Positions 8,702 through 17,818 are shown, counted from the stretch's first letter. The stretch: DNA of 64,000 nucleotides from JAWLBM01 sp041687675 (GCA_041687675.1 JAWLBM010000017.1:24894-88893); one strand, 5' to 3'. A program made the numbers and translations. Notes: generated from the sequence alone by a model not told the origin.

Positions 8702-10072
8702 TCAGCGACGGTGCCGCACCGCGGGCGTGCGCAGGGTGACCAGTTCCTCCGCCGCGGTCGGGTGCACCGCCATGGTGCGGTCGAAGTCCCGCTTGGTGGC
8801 GCCCATCACCAGCGGGATGCCGAGGAGCTGCGCCATCTCGCCGGCGCCCTCGCCGAGGACGTGGACGCCGAGGACGCGGTCGGAGGCCGCGTCGACGATC
8901 ACCTTCATGAACATGCGGTCGCCGCGGCCGGCGAGGGTCGCCTTCATCGGCCGGAACTCGGCCTTGTAGACGTCGACCGCCCGATGCTCGTGGACGGCGG
9001 TCTCCTCGGTGCAGCCGACGGTGCCGAGCTCGGGGGTGGAGAACACCGCGGTGGCGATCAGCCGGTGGTCCACGATGACGTCGCGGCCGCCGAAGACGCT
9101 GTCGGCGAAGGCGTGGCCCTCCCGGATGGCGACGGGCGTGAGGTTCACCCGGTTGGTGACGTCGCCGACGGCGTAGATCGAGGGGGCCGAGGAGCGCGAC
9201 GTCGCGTCCACCACCACCGCGCCGGTCGGGGCCAGCTCGACGCCGGCCTCCTCGAGACCGAGGCCGCGGGTGTTCGGCACCCGGCCGGTCGCCGCCATGA
9301 CGAGGCCGGTCTCGATCAGCTCGCCGGTGGTGGTGGAGACGAGATAGCCGTCGCCGGTGCGTTCGATCGCGGCGAGGTCGCAGCGGGTGCGGACGTCGAT
9401 GCCGCGGGCGACCATCGCCGCCTGCAGCTTGCCGGCGGTCTCCTGGTCGAAGCCGCGCAAGATCTGGTCGCCGCGGTAGAGCTGGGTCACCCTGGCGCCG
9501 AGCCCGGCGAAGATGCCGGCGAACTCCACCGCGATGTAGCCGCCGCCGACGACCGTGACGTGCCCGGGCAGGCGGTCGAGATGGAACACCTCGTTGGAGG
9601 TGACGGCGAGCGCCGCCCCGGGCCCCTGCGCGGGCCGCGAGGGACCGCCGCCGACGGCGACGAGTATCCGCTCCGCGGTCACCGTGCGGCCGGAGCGCTC
9701 CAGCCGCACCGCCTGCGGGCCCGCCAGGACGGCGCGCTCGCGGATGAGCTCGGCGCCGGAGCGCTCGAGGTTGGCGACATAGGCGGTCTCGAGACGGTCG
9801 ATCTCCTTGTCCTTGGCGGCGATCAGGCTCGGCCAGTCGAAGGAGGTCTCGCCGACGGACCAGCCGAAGCCGGCGGCGTCGGCGAAGTCGTCGGAGAAGC
9901 GGGAGGCGTAGACGAGCAGCTTCTTCGGCACGCAGCCGCGGATCACGCAGGTGCCGCCGACCCGGTCCTCCTCCGCCACCGCCACCCGGGCGCCGTGTCC
10001 GGCCGCGATGCGGGCGGCGCGCACGCCGCCCGAGCCGGCGCCGATGACGAAGAGGTCGTAGTCGAAGGCCAT
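8702..10072 (-). CDS. gor: Glutathione-disulfide reductase
   Basis: A 456-residue FAD/NADPH oxidoreductase. The N-terminal dinucleotide motif is GAGSGG (residues 11-16). The redox-active disulfide is Cys42/Cys47 in the block GGTCVIRGCVPKKLLVYAS. The second nucleotide-binding motif is VVGGGYIAVEFAGIFAGLG, and the C-terminal dimerisation domain ends in the MAVHPTAAEELVTLR block with the catalytic His-Glu pair. These features separate it from lipoamide dehydrogenase and mercuric reductase. It reduces oxidised glutathione in the cytosol. The upstream gene on the same strand (DUF2059) is 111 bases away. Confidence 0.95.
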   Translation of the reverse strand: MAFDYDLFVIGAGSGGVRAARIAAGHGARVAVAEEDRVGGTCVIRGCVPKKLLVYASRFSDDFADAAGFGWSVGETSFDWPSLIAAKDKEIDRLETAYVANLERSGAELIRERAVLAGPQAVRLERSGRTVTAERILVAVGGGPSRPAQGPGAALAVTSNEVFHLDRLPGHVTVVGGGYIAVEFAGIFAGLGARVTQLYRGDQILRGFDQETAGKLQAAMVARGIDVRTRCDLAAIERTGDGYLVSTTTGELIETGLVMAATGRVPNTRGLGLEEAGVELAPTGAVVVDATSRSSAPSIYAVGDVTNRVNLTPVAIREGHAFADSVFGGRDVIVDHRLIATAVFSTPELGTVGCTEETAVHEHRAVDVYKAEFRPMKATLAGRGDRMFMKVIVDAASDRVLGVHVLGEGAGEMAQLLGIPLVMGATKRDFDRTMAVHPTAAEELVTLRTPAVRHRR

Positions 10073-10183
10073 GGGGATCTCCCGATCTGCTCGGGCCTTC
10101 GTCTACAGCCGAAATTCCCCGGGAGCCAACCCAAGATTTGGTGCGAGGTCCGGCGCCGGCCGGTCACGGCCCGTTGAAGCGGG

Positions 10184-10693
10184 TCAGAACTGGTAGCCGC
10201 GCTTGATCAGTTCCTCGCGCGCCTTGGTGATCAGCTCGGTCGACAGCGCGTCGCGCCAGATGCCGGCGGAGCGGATCGAGTCCTGCACGATGGTGGACAT
10301 GCTCTCGCCGAACTTCTTGCCGACCGGCGAGGTGTAGAAGGCGGTGATCTCCTTGAGCTCCTCCTCGGAGAAGCGGGCCGCCCAGACCTGCTCCAACTCG
10401 CGGTCGAGCTCGGGCCGGCGCTTGGCGAGGTCGAGGGCGACCTGGTTCACGACCTCGTCGATCTCCATCACCAGCGACGGGTTCGACCGGGTGAACAGGG
10501 CCTTCGCCTGGTCGGACAGCACCACCAGGATGTTGTCGAACTGCTGGTCGGCCTTGGCCGCCTCGATCGTCTGTCGGGCGGCGGCGAGGTGCGAATCGGC
10601 AAATTCCTGCGCCGAGGCCGGCGCCACCAGCGGGCCGGCGAGCACGGCGGCGAGCAGGGCCGCGCCGACGTGGCGGGCGAGGGTGCGAACCAT
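10184..10693 (-). CDS. Exported DUF2059 family protein
   Basis: A 169-residue protein with a Sec signal peptide (hydrophobic AALLAAVLAGPLVA, cleavage near ASA-QE at about residue 28). The mature part is alpha-helical and carries the DUF2059 core: ARFSEEELKEITAFYTSPVGKKF followed by a C-terminal helix. The family is periplasmic and uncharacterised. The ATG at 10691-10693 is preferred; the in-frame ATG 12 codons upstream would place charged residues ahead of the signal peptide. It is 32 bases downstream of rpiA on the same strand and is likely cotranscribed with it. Confidence 0.85.
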   Translation of the reverse strand: MVRTLARHVGAALLAAVLAGPLVAPASAQEFADSHLAAARQTIEAAKADQQFDNILVVLSDQAKALFTRSNPSLVMEIDEVVNQVALDLAKRRPELDRELEQVWAARFSEEELKEITAFYTSPVGKKFGESMSTIVQDSIRSAGIWRDALSTELITKAREELIKRGYQF

Positions 10694-10725
10694 GGAAGGT
10701 CTCCCTGAGCGTTCTTTGTTGCGCG

Positions 10726-11430
10726 TCATGTGGTGGCGCGGTCGTAACGGGCGATTCCGTCCTTCCCGGCGACGATGATCGTCGAGGCGAGCCCGATGAA
10801 CAAGCCGTGCTCCACCACGCCCGGAATCGGGCCAAGCGCGGACGCCAGCGCTTGTGGGTCCGAAATCCGGCGAAATTGCGCATCGACGATCCAGTTGCCC
10901 TGGTCGGAGACGAAGGGCTCGCCGGCGGCGGTCCGGCGCAGGGTGAGGTCCCCCGAAAGGCCGCAGGCGGCGGCCGCGGCGCGGATCCCGCGCAGCGTCG
11001 CGCCGAGGCCGAAGGTCACCACCTCGATCGGTAGCGGAAAGGCGCCGAGGTGCTCGACCCTCTTGCTCTCGTCGGTGATCACGATCATCCGCCGGCTGTC
11101 GGCGGCGACGATCTTCTCGCGAAGGAGCGCCCCGCCGCCGCCCTTGACGAGGTTGAACCCCGGGTCGACCTCGTCCGCGCCGTCGACGGCGAGGTCGAGC
11201 CCGTCCACCTCGTCGAGGGTCACCAGCCGCACGCCGACCTCGCGGGCGAGGGCGGCGGTGCGCTCGGAGGTCGGCACGCCTACGACGTCGAGCCCGCCGG
11301 CGACCTTGTCGCCGAGCAGGCGCACGAACCAGGCGGCCGTCGATCCGGTCCCGAGGCCGAGTCGCATGCCGCTCTCGACCGCCTCCAGCGCCACCGCCGC
11401 GGCGGCCCTCTTCAACTCGTCCGCCGACAT
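10726..11430 (-). CDS. rpiA: Ribose-5-phosphate isomerase A
   Basis: A 234-residue enzyme of the non-oxidative pentose phosphate pathway, interconverting ribose-5-phosphate and ribulose-5-phosphate. Signature blocks are intact: [16 protein letters not shown] (phosphate loop), [22 protein letters not shown] with the catalytic Asp residues, and [16 protein letters not shown] sequence five bases upstream supports the ATG at 11428-11430. It is divergent from gph, with a 133-base shared upstream region, and the two could share a promoter zone. Confidence 0.95.
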   Translation of the reverse strand: MSADELKRAAAAVALEAVESGMRLGLGTGSTAAWFVRLLGDKVAGGLDVVGVPTSERTAALAREVGVRLVTLDEVDGLDLAVDGADEVDPGFNLVKGGGGALLREKIVAADSRRMIVITDESKRVEHLGAFPLPIEVVTFGLGATLRGIRAAAAACGLSGDLTLRRTAAGEPFVSDQGNWIVDAQFRRISDPQALASALGPIPGVVEHGLFIGLASTIIVAGKDGIARYDRATT

Positions 11431-11563
11431 GCCTGCCTCCGCGCTCGGCCGAAATCCCGCAGGCTGCTTAGATCGCCGGGAGGCAGGGGGTCAAGGCGAG
11501 AGGGGCGTGCGCCGCGACGCCGCGGCTGCTATGGAGGGCCCGTTTTTGCAGCATGGAGTCCAG

Positions 11564-12283
11564 ATGTCCGCCCCGCTTCTCGTCCTCGACCTCGACGGCA
11601 CGTTGCTCGACACCGCGCCGGACCTGCTCGGCGCCCTCAACGCGGTGCTCGCCGAGGACGGCCTGCCGCCCGCCAGCCGGGAGACGCTGGCGCTGCGATT
11701 CGGCCACGGGGCGCGGGCGCTGATCGTCGAGGCCTACCGACGCGAGGGGCGGACCGGCTGGGAGGATCGGATCGACCGGCTCGTCGAGCGCTTCCTCCTC
11801 CACTACGCCGGGCGCTATGCCGCCGAGACTCGGCCCTTCCCGGGCGCCGTCGAGGCGATGGACCGGCTGGCCGCGGCGGGCGTGCGATTCGCGGTCTGCA
11901 CCAACAAGCGCAAGGGCATGGCCGATCCGCTGCTGGAGGCGATGGGGCTCCGCCACCGCTTCGACGCGGTGCTCGGCGGCGACAGCCTGCCGGTGAGGAA
12001 GCCGGACCCGGCCCACCTCCTCGCCACCATCTCCGCCGCCGGGGCGGACCCCGCCGCCGCGGTGATGGTCGGCGACAGCGACGCCGACGTGCTGGCGGCG
12101 AAGGCCGCCGGGGTGCCGGTGGTGGGCGTCACCTTCGGCTATTCGCCGGACCCGATGGACCTGCTCGGGCCCGACGCCGCGATCGACCACTTCGACGACC
12201 TCGACCGGGCGCTCGCCGCCGTCTCGCCGGCTTTCGCGCGCGCGCTCGCCGCGGCTCAGAGGGCCGCGACGGCCTCCTCGTAG
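11564..12283 (+). CDS. gph: Phosphoglycolate phosphatase, HAD family
   Basis: A 239-residue HAD hydrolase. Motif I is DLDGTLLDT near the N-terminus (nucleophile Asp), motif II is CTNKRKG, motif III lies around RKPDP, and motif IV is VGDSDADVLAAKAAG. The helical cap between motifs I and II is of the phosphoglycolate-phosphatase type. It hydrolyses 2-phosphoglycolate. An ATG at 11531 is in frame 11 codons earlier, but GGAG at 11554-11557 favours 11564. Its last 28 bases overlap, tail to tail, the converging DUF4139 gene. Confidence 0.88.
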   Translation: MSAPLLVLDLDGTLLDTAPDLLGALNAVLAEDGLPPASRETLALRFGHGARALIVEAYRREGRTGWEDRIDRLVERFLLHYAGRYAAETRPFPGAVEAMDRLAAAGVRFAVCTNKRKGMADPLLEAMGLRHRFDAVLGGDSLPVRKPDPAHLLATISAAGADPAAAVMVGDSDADVLAAKAAGVPVVGVTFGYSPDPMDLLGPDAAIDHFDDLDRALAAVSPAFARALAAAQRAATASS

Positions 12284-14271
12284 GCGGTGCGCAGCTCCTC
12301 CACCGTCCGCTCCGCTGCCTCGCGCCGCTTCGCCGCCTCGGCGAGCCGCCCGTCGAGCTCCGCCATGGCCTCGAGGTAGGTCCGGGCGAGCTCGGAGTTG
12401 GACGGCACCGACTGGAGGTTCCGCCTCACCCGGTCCTGGTCGGCGTCGAGCCGCTGGAACGCGGTGGCGATGCGCTCGACCTCGTCCTCGGCCTCGGCGA
12501 GGGCCCGCCTCCGCTCGGCGAGGCCGGCCAGCTTCTCCCGGATCGCCGGGTCGATCCCGCGGGTCTCGGACCAGGCGACGAGGGCGCCGTAGTCCTGCTC
12601 GAGCAGCATGTACTGCTCCTCGCCGAGCCGGCTCTCCAGCACCCGCACCGTGGCGGTCGCCCCCGGTTCGAGGCGCGTCTTCAGCCGCATCGAGCTGCCG
12701 TTGTCGGAGACGACCTCCGTCTCGCTGCGGGCGTCCCAGCCGAGCTGGCGCGGATGGTCGATCATCACCGTCCGCGCGGCGGTCTCGGGGCCCTCGATGT
12801 CGTAGTCGGTGGTGCGCTCGAATCGGCGGGTCAGCACCAGGACGCCGTTCTCGACCCTGGCCGAGGCGATCCGGCGGGTCTCGCCGCCGTCGGTGTCGAC
12901 GGTGACCTTCGGATCGGCGGCGTAGGCGGCGAAGCGCGTCTCGCCGGGCGGGATGCCGAGGATCTGGGCGTCGCCGAGGTAGCCCTCCTCGTCGAAGACG
13001 GTGAAGATTCCCGGCGGCAGGCTGCCGTCGCCGCCGTTGGTGAGGAACAGCGCCGCCACCGGGTGCCGGCTGCCCCCGGAGGGCTGCCACAGCGAGACCA
13101 GCTCCGCCTCGTAGTCGGCGTCGATGATCGGCACCGACAGGGTGTGGCCGGAGGGAAGGTCCACCGGGCGCGGGATCGTGAAGCGCACGCCGACGTCGCC
13201 CTCGACCGCCGTCACCTGCTGCGTCGGCGCTGACGGCTCGACCCGCGTCCGTTGCGCGAACCCGGCGATCGAGGCGAGCTCCTGCATCGAGCGCGGCGGC
13301 GCGGCGGCGGCCGGCATCTCCATGTCGCTCGCCTCGTAGGCGAAATCCTCCCCCGCCGGCTTCGTCCGCTGCAACGCGCCGTCGTCGATGCCGACGTTGA
13401 CCGGGCCGCCGGGCAGCGCGATCGGGGCTTCCGCCCGCGGCCGCCAGTACATGTCGTAGAGCCGCTGGCGGAGCGCGACCGGGTTCGAGGAGGAGAGCGT
13501 CACGGTGACGTCGTCCCAGTCCTCGCCGGTGGCGTTCTCGAGCACCGCCCAGCCCTGGATGCGGACCTTGTCGTCGGCGCCGGCGATCGCCCGGTAGGCG
13601 ACCTTCCAGACCGGCGCGGCGGCGACGTAGGAGACCTCCACCCGGCGCGGGCCGGCCCCCTCGGTCTCGACCCGCACGGTCTTCGCGCCGTCGTCCTTGC
13701 CGCCGCGCAGCGCCCGGCCGGCCTCGGCGATCTTCTGGCGGATGCCCGCGTCGGTAAAGGTTACCTTGGCGGCGGGGCCGAGCGTCAGCTGGCGGACCGA
13801 GCCGTCGGCGAGCAGCAGCGACACCGCCGGCAGCTCGAAGGCGGCGCCCTCCGAGGGCCGCTGCACCCGGTCGACGCCGAGGATGACGCCGCGGGCGGCG
13901 TTGCCCTCGCCGTCGTCGACCTCGGCGGTGAAGCCGCGCATCGCCTGCGCGACCGCCGCGGGGGAGGCGAGGTCGCCGGGGCCGAAGGGAAGGTTGCGGA
14001 AGGCCTCGGCGACGGAGTCCGAGCCGACCAGCGAGACGCCGGTGACCGTGCCGGCCGGGTCGGCGACGACGAGGCTCTTCAGGACGTCGTCCACCTGCGT
14101 CGCCGGCACGGTGACCTCGATCGCCGCCGGGCCGTCGGCCTCGAAGCCGCGGACGATCTCGGCGAGGCCGCCGGAGGAGAGCAGCACCGAGGAGATGTCG
14201 CCGTCCGCGGCTGCCGCGGGGCCGGCGGCGAGGGCGAGGGCGGAGGCGGAGAGAAGGAAGGCTGCACGCAT
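12256..14271 (-). CDS. Exported DUF4139 domain protein
   Basis: A 671-residue protein with a clear signal peptide (residues 1-21, MRAAFLLSASALALAAGPAAA, mature start ADGD). The central region has the DUF4139 pattern, a beta-rich domain with GWAVLENATGEDWDDVTVTLSSSNP, and a C-terminal part (about residues 560-660) that is a long Arg/Glu/Ala-rich coiled coil ending EELRTAYEEAVAAL. Related proteins are sometimes called mucoidy-inhibitor A-like, but no function is established for this group. The protein is expected in the periplasm or envelope. The ATG at 14269-14271 is the one that exposes the signal peptide; frame upstream overlaps the tRNA-Val promoter region. Confidence 0.82.
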   Translation of the reverse strand: MRAAFLLSASALALAAGPAAAADGDISSVLLSSGGLAEIVRGFEADGPAAIEVTVPATQVDDVLKSLVVADPAGTVTGVSLVGSDSVAEAFRNLPFGPGDLASPAAVAQAMRGFTAEVDDGEGNAARGVILGVDRVQRPSEGAAFELPAVSLLLADGSVRQLTLGPAAKVTFTDAGIRQKIAEAGRALRGGKDDGAKTVRVETEGAGPRRVEVSYVAAAPVWKVAYRAIAGADDKVRIQGWAVLENATGEDWDDVTVTLSSSNPVALRQRLYDMYWRPRAEAPIALPGGPVNVGIDDGALQRTKPAGEDFAYEASDMEMPAAAAPPRSMQELASIAGFAQRTRVEPSAPTQQVTAVEGDVGVRFTIPRPVDLPSGHTLSVPIIDADYEAELVSLWQPSGGSRHPVAALFLTNGGDGSLPPGIFTVFDEEGYLGDAQILGIPPGETRFAAYAADPKVTVDTDGGETRRIASARVENGVLVLTRRFERTTDYDIEGPETAARTVMIDHPRQLGWDARSETEVVSDNGSSMRLKTRLEPGATATVRVLESRLGEEQYMLLEQDYGALVAWSETRGIDPAIREKLAGLAERRRALAEAEDEVERIATAFQRLDADQDRVRRNLQSVPSNSELARTYLEAMAELDGRLAEAAKRREAAERTVEELRTAYEEAVAAL

Positions 14272-14429
14272 CGCGAAATCTCCGGCACGGCCCCGGCGCG
14301 CCGGGGGTCGGTGGAACTGACGATGCGGCACGGTCGCCCGGCCCGATGGCCGAATTGTGATCGTCCGCGACGGGCCGCCGCACCCGCACGCCGCCCGGTC
14401 CCCGCCGCGGCAGCCGCCGCTCTCCCTGC

Positions 14430-14458
14430 TTGACTTGCGCCCGCCATCCCCCTTATAC
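14430..14458 (+). promoter_or_regulatory. Promoter of tRNA-Val
   Basis: A -35 box TTGACT (14430-14435) and a -10 box TTATAC (14453-14458) are separated by exactly 17 bases. The predicted transcription start falls a few bases before the mature tRNA 5' end at 14471, giving a very short leader. Confidence 0.6.
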
Positions 14459-14470
14459 CCCCGCACCATC

Positions 14471-14545
14471 GGGCGGTTAGCTCAGCGGGAGAGCATTCGC
14501 TTCACACGCGAAGGGTCACAGGTTCAATCCCTGTACCGCCCACCA
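14471..14545 (+). tRNA. tRNA-Val (anticodon CAC)
   Basis: A complete cloverleaf: acceptor GGGCGGT (14471-14477) pairs with ACCGCCC (14535-14541), D-arm GCTC/GAGC, anticodon stem TTCGC/GCGAA around loop TTCACAC with anticodon CAC at 14503-14505, and T-arm ACAGG/CCTGT with TTCAATC loop. The discriminator is A and CCA is encoded (14543-14545). It decodes GTG. Confidence 0.97.
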
Positions 14546-14880
14546 TTCCCCAAGTCGGTCCCTTTGTCTTCTTGCCGTTCTCGCCGAGCGCCTGCGGGAC
14601 GGGCGAGATCGTCCCTGTCCGGCACCCGAGCGGGGGCCTCTTGCGGGCCGGCCCATGACAGGGGGATCACCGCTGCCCGCGTCATCTGCGCTTGACAAAT
14701 CACCGGCTTGCGTCCATCTGCATGTTGCTGCGGGTGCGAAACGCTCCGCCATACCGGCCGCGTGACGTGTAGAGGCTTCCCTCTCCCTGGCCGGACCCGA
14801 TAGTTTCTCCCAGGAATTGCCCGATCACGCGGGGCGTTCTGACCCCGCGGAACGCCGCCGGCAGAGCCGGCGGCCGACGC
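14546..14880. other. Intergenic region before the DEAD-box helicase gene (335 bases)
   Basis: No gene is visible. A TTGACA at 14692-14697 on the plus strand could be the -35 box of the helicase promoter, though the matching -10 position (CATCTG area) is weak. If so, the helicase mRNA would have a leader of about 150 bases, which is common for cold-induced DEAD-box helicase genes. No convincing terminator for tRNA-Val was seen. Confidence 0.35.
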
Positions 14881-16407
14881 ATGTCGTCGAAAGAGACCAC
14901 CTTGACCGATTTTGCTTCCCTCGGCCTCGCCCAGAGCCTCCTCAAGGCCCTGGTGGACGAAGGCTACGAGACCCCCACTCCCATCCAGGCGCAGGCCATC
15001 CCCGAGCTTCTCGCCGGCCGCGACCTCCTGGGCATCGCCCAGACCGGCACCGGCAAGACGGCGGCCTTCGCGCTGCCGATCCTGCAGCGGCTGGCGCCCG
15101 GGCGGATCGCCCAGCCGCGCCGGGTGCGCTGCCTGATCCTCTCGCCGACGCGCGAGCTCGCCACCCAGATCGCCGACAGCTTCCGGGCCTACGGCAAGTA
15201 CATGAACCACATGTCCATCGCCGTGGTGTTCGGCGGCGTCGGCCATCGCCCGCAGGAGGAGCGGCTGCGCCGCGGCGTCGACATCCTCGTCGCCACCCCC
15301 GGCCGGCTGATCGACCATCTCGACGCGGGCATGTTCCAGCTCGACAGCACCGAGGTCTTCGTCCTCGACGAGGCGGACCAGATGCTCGACATGGGCTTCA
15401 TCCACGCGGTCCGGAAGATCGTCCGCAAGCTGCCCAAGCAGCGGCAGAGCCTGTTCTTCTCGGCCACCATGCCGAAGGAGATCGGCCAGCTCGCGGGCGA
15501 GCTGCTGACCGACCCGGCGACCGTCGCCGTCGCTCCGGTGGCCACCACGGTCGAGCGGGTCGAACAGCGGGTGATCTTCGTCGAGACCGCCGCCAAGCGG
15601 ACGCTGCTGCGCGACGTGATCGTCGACGAGAAGCCCGACCGGGCGCTCGTCTTCACGCGCACCAAGCACGGCGCCGACCGCGTCGTCCGCTCGCTCGCCC
15701 AGGACGGCATCGCGGCGGTGGCGATCCACGGCAACAAGAGCCAGGCCCAGCGCGAGAAGGCGCTGGCGGGCTTCAAGGCGGGCGCGACCCCGATCCTGAT
15801 CGCCACCGACATCGCCGCCCGCGGCATCGACGTGACCGGCGTCAGCCACGTCATCAACTTCGACCTGCCGAACATCCCGGAGAGCTACGTCCACCGCATC
15901 GGCCGGACCGCGCGCGCCGGGGCGAGCGGCATCGCCATCTCCTTCTGCGACCAGGAGGAGCGGGCCTTCCTCAAGGACATCGAGAAGCTCACCCGGCAGA
16001 CGATCCCGGCCGAGGACCGCCGCGGCTCCATCAAGGTCGCCCCGCGCGCCGCGCGCGACGACGACGACGGCGAGCGGCGTGGCTTCCGTGAGGGCCAGGG
16101 TCGCGGTCGCGGCCAGCGCGGTCGCGTCGGCAACGGCCATCCGGGCCAGGCCTCGCGCCCGAGCGGCGGCGAGCGGTCGGGCGGCCATGCGTCCCGGGCG
16201 AAGGGCGGCAAGCCGTCCCGCCAGGGCGCCGGCCAGCCGGGCGCCCGAGCGGCCGAGACGGGCTCGCGCCACTCGGCGGCGAGCGGCGCCCAAGCCGCGC
16301 CGCGGCCGAACCACCGCGACACCGGCGCGAGCGAGCAGAGCCTCAGCCGCGTCGGCTTCCTCGCCCGCCCGGCGGGCGCCGAGGGCCCGCGGCGGCGGCC
16401 GGGCTGA
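14881..16407 (+). CDS. DEAD-box ATP-dependent RNA helicase (RhlE-like)
   Basis: A 508-residue RNA helicase. The core holds the Q motif (TPTPIQAQAI, residues 31-40), Walker A AQTGTGKT (53-60), PTRELA, TPGR, DEAD (163-166), SAT, the VFTRTKHGADR block and HRIGRTARAG. After about residue 385 comes a low-complexity tail rich in Arg, Gly and Ser (RGRGQRGRVGNG type), typical of RhlE-like enzymes and likely to bind RNA or rRNA nonspecifically. It unwinds short RNA duplexes during ribosome assembly or mRNA decay, often in the cold. It is a single-gene unit. The ATG at 14881 is the first plausible start, with the family's typical short N-terminus. Confidence 0.92.
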   Translation: MSSKETTLTDFASLGLAQSLLKALVDEGYETPTPIQAQAIPELLAGRDLLGIAQTGTGKTAAFALPILQRLAPGRIAQPRRVRCLILSPTRELATQIADSFRAYGKYMNHMSIAVVFGGVGHRPQEERLRRGVDILVATPGRLIDHLDAGMFQLDSTEVFVLDEADQMLDMGFIHAVRKIVRKLPKQRQSLFFSATMPKEIGQLAGELLTDPATVAVAPVATTVERVEQRVIFVETAAKRTLLRDVIVDEKPDRALVFTRTKHGADRVVRSLAQDGIAAVAIHGNKSQAQREKALAGFKAGATPILIATDIAARGIDVTGVSHVINFDLPNIPESYVHRIGRTARAGASGIAISFCDQEERAFLKDIEKLTRQTIPAEDRRGSIKVAPRAARDDDDGERRGFREGQGRGRGQRGRVGNGHPGQASRPSGGERSGGHASRAKGGKPSRQGAGQPGARAAETGSRHSAASGAQAAPRPNHRDTGASEQSLSRVGFLARPAGAEGPRRRPG

Positions 16408-16639
16408 CCGTCCGCCAACGCCCGGCGGCACCGCCGCCGGCCCCTTGATATTATTGACGATCTCCACGACGGCGGTCCGGGCTTCCCGGGCCGCCGTTTC
16501 CGTTCGGCCGCAGGCGCCGGCGAAGTATCCCGTAAAGCCGGTTGTCCGCGCGTCCCCCGAACGGAGGACGACGCGGGCACCGCTGCAGCTTCCAATAGAT
16601 AACCGGAAGAAGCGTGCGGACGTGAAAGTGGAGAACATC

Positions 16640-17350
16640 ATGAAAATCAGATCTCGCATACTTGCGGTGACGGCCATCGCGGCCCTCACCATCACCGCGG
16701 CATTCCCGGCGTCGGCCGACTCGCCGCTCAACGTCGTCTTCTACAACGGCAGCAAGCCGACCTGGGTCGGCTCGGGGCACGCTGACATCTTCATGAACAG
16801 CGGGGGGGTTGTCGGTTCGACGACTCTCATCGGCGATCCCCCGGGCAGCGCGGGCGCGCCGGACACGTTCGTCGCCGCGCAGCAGCTCGTCGAGACCTTC
16901 GTCGGCCGCGGTGGCGCCGACGTCTTCCGGTTCCACGCCGAGACCAGCGACGGCTACTCGACGGACACCATCGCCGACTTCGACCCGGCGGAGGGCGACC
17001 GCATCGACCTCAGCCGGATCGACGCGAACACCAAGCTTGGGGGCAGGCAGGCGTTCCGCTACATCGGCGAGGCGCCGGCGTTCGAGGGCCGGACCGGATA
17101 CCAGGCGGCCGGCCAGCTCCGCTTCTGGGACGGCTACCTGATCGGTGATACCAACGGAACCTGGTCGGCCGACGGCAGCGATCCGGCGGACTTCGAACTG
17201 ATCGTCAAGCTGGACGGGGTCGACCACCTCGACGCCGCTGCGCTGGTCCTCAGCGACAAGGCGTCCGGCCCGGCAAAGAAGAAGAAGAAGACGAAGAAGA
17301 AGACGAACCCGGGCAAGAAAATGAAGTCGAAGAATGCGACCAAGCAGTAG
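16640..17350 (+). CDS. Exported RTX/M10_C-type protein with lysine-rich tail
   Basis: A 236-residue protein. Residues 1-27 form a Sec signal peptide (MKIRSRILAVTAIAALTITA, cleavage near ASA-DS). The body matches the serralysin/M10 C-terminal (RTX) domain pattern: GRGGADVFRF, DTIADFDPAEGDRIDLS, a FRYIGEAPAFEG strand, GQLRFW, GDTNGTWSADGSDPADFELIVKL, and a final LDAAALVL. No protease domain is present. The last 30 residues contain 14 lysines, ending KNATKQ. Type I secretion substrates normally lack Sec signals and end in an uncharged or acidic tail, so this combination is odd. GGAG at 16630-16633 supports the ATG at 16640; a GTG six codons upstream is possible. A related protein is encoded at 18140. 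Confidence 0.75.
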   Translation: MKIRSRILAVTAIAALTITAAFPASADSPLNVVFYNGSKPTWVGSGHADIFMNSGGVVGSTTLIGDPPGSAGAPDTFVAAQQLVETFVGRGGADVFRFHAETSDGYSTDTIADFDPAEGDRIDLSRIDANTKLGGRQAFRYIGEAPAFEGRTGYQAAGQLRFWDGYLIGDTNGTWSADGSDPADFELIVKLDGVDHLDAAALVLSDKASGPAKKKKKTKKKTNPGKKMKSKNATKQ

Positions 17351-17505
17351 CGCGCCTTCGCCGCGGCCGGCGGGGCGACCCGCCGGCCGCGTTCGCCGGA
17401 CGAGTCCGGCCACTCCCCCAGGACGCCTTCAGGGCTGCGAATCCAAGTTGGCAGGGTAGGTGCCCGACGAGGCTTGCGAGGGTGTGATCGGACCCTCGCT
17501 ACCAG

Positions 17506-17570
17506 CGCCCGCCGCGCCAGTCTTCTGCCGTCGGGCGGCGCCAGTGGCCGGTGAGCCTTCCTTCTCCCCC
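17506..17570 (+). repeat. 65-bp direct repeat, copy 1
   Basis: This segment recurs at 17830-17894 with two base differences in 65. Both copies run into the start of a CCTTCTCCCC palindrome half. It marks the left boundary of the repeat-filled region between the two RTX-type genes. From 17351 to 17505 I see no gene or structured element. Confidence 0.85.
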
Positions 17571-17704
17571 TTGGGGGAGCTTTCCTTCTCCCCGTCGGGG
17601 GAGCTTTCCTTCTCCCCGTTGGGGGGAGCTTTCCTTCTCCCCGTCGGGGGAGCTTTCCTTCTCCCCCTTGGGGGAGCTTTCCTTCTCCCCCTTGGGGGAG
17701 AAGG
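17560..17704. repeat. Tandem array of six 24-25-bp palindromic units
   Basis: Six consecutive units of the form CCTTCTCCCC-(N)3-4-GGGGAG followed by CTTT start at 17560, 17584, 17608, 17633, 17657 and 17681. The third unit has one extra G. The sixth ends in AAGG instead of CTTT, restoring a full palindrome. Central bases vary (CTT, GTC, GTT). Each unit can form a hairpin. There are no spacers, so this is not a CRISPR array. It looks like slippage expansion of one arm of the adjacent REP-like element. Confidence 0.9.
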
Positions 17705-17728
17705 TGCCCCGAAGGGGCGGATGAGGGG
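17681..17728 (+). repeat. REP-like composite palindrome, forward copy
   Basis: A palindrome (CCTTCTCCCC...GGGGAGAAGG) is followed by a second small hairpin (GCCCCGAAGGGGC) and GGATGAGGGG. This two-hairpin layout resembles intergenic palindromic elements common in rhizobial and related genomes. It lies head to head with an inverted copy at 17768-17818. Confidence 0.75.
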
Positions 17729-17767
17729 TGAGAACCCATCCAGCCGCGCGAACCCTCCGGCCGGGCG

Positions 17768-17818
17768 CCCCTCATCCGCCGGCATCCGCCGGCACCTTCT
17801 CCCCGGGAGGGGAGAAGG
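17768..17818 (-). repeat. REP-like composite palindrome, inverted copy
   Basis: CCCCTCATCCG is followed by a duplicated CCGGCATCCGCCGGC segment and a perfect 10-bp inverted repeat CCTTCTCCCC-GGGA-GGGGAGAAGG. It is the mirror of the element at 17681-17728, and the pair forms a BIME-like arrangement in the intergenic region. Confidence 0.75.

Noticed and set aside
17560..17704. Possible CRISPR array.
   Set aside because: The units abut with no spacers and the repeats differ at the centre; no cas genes are in the window.
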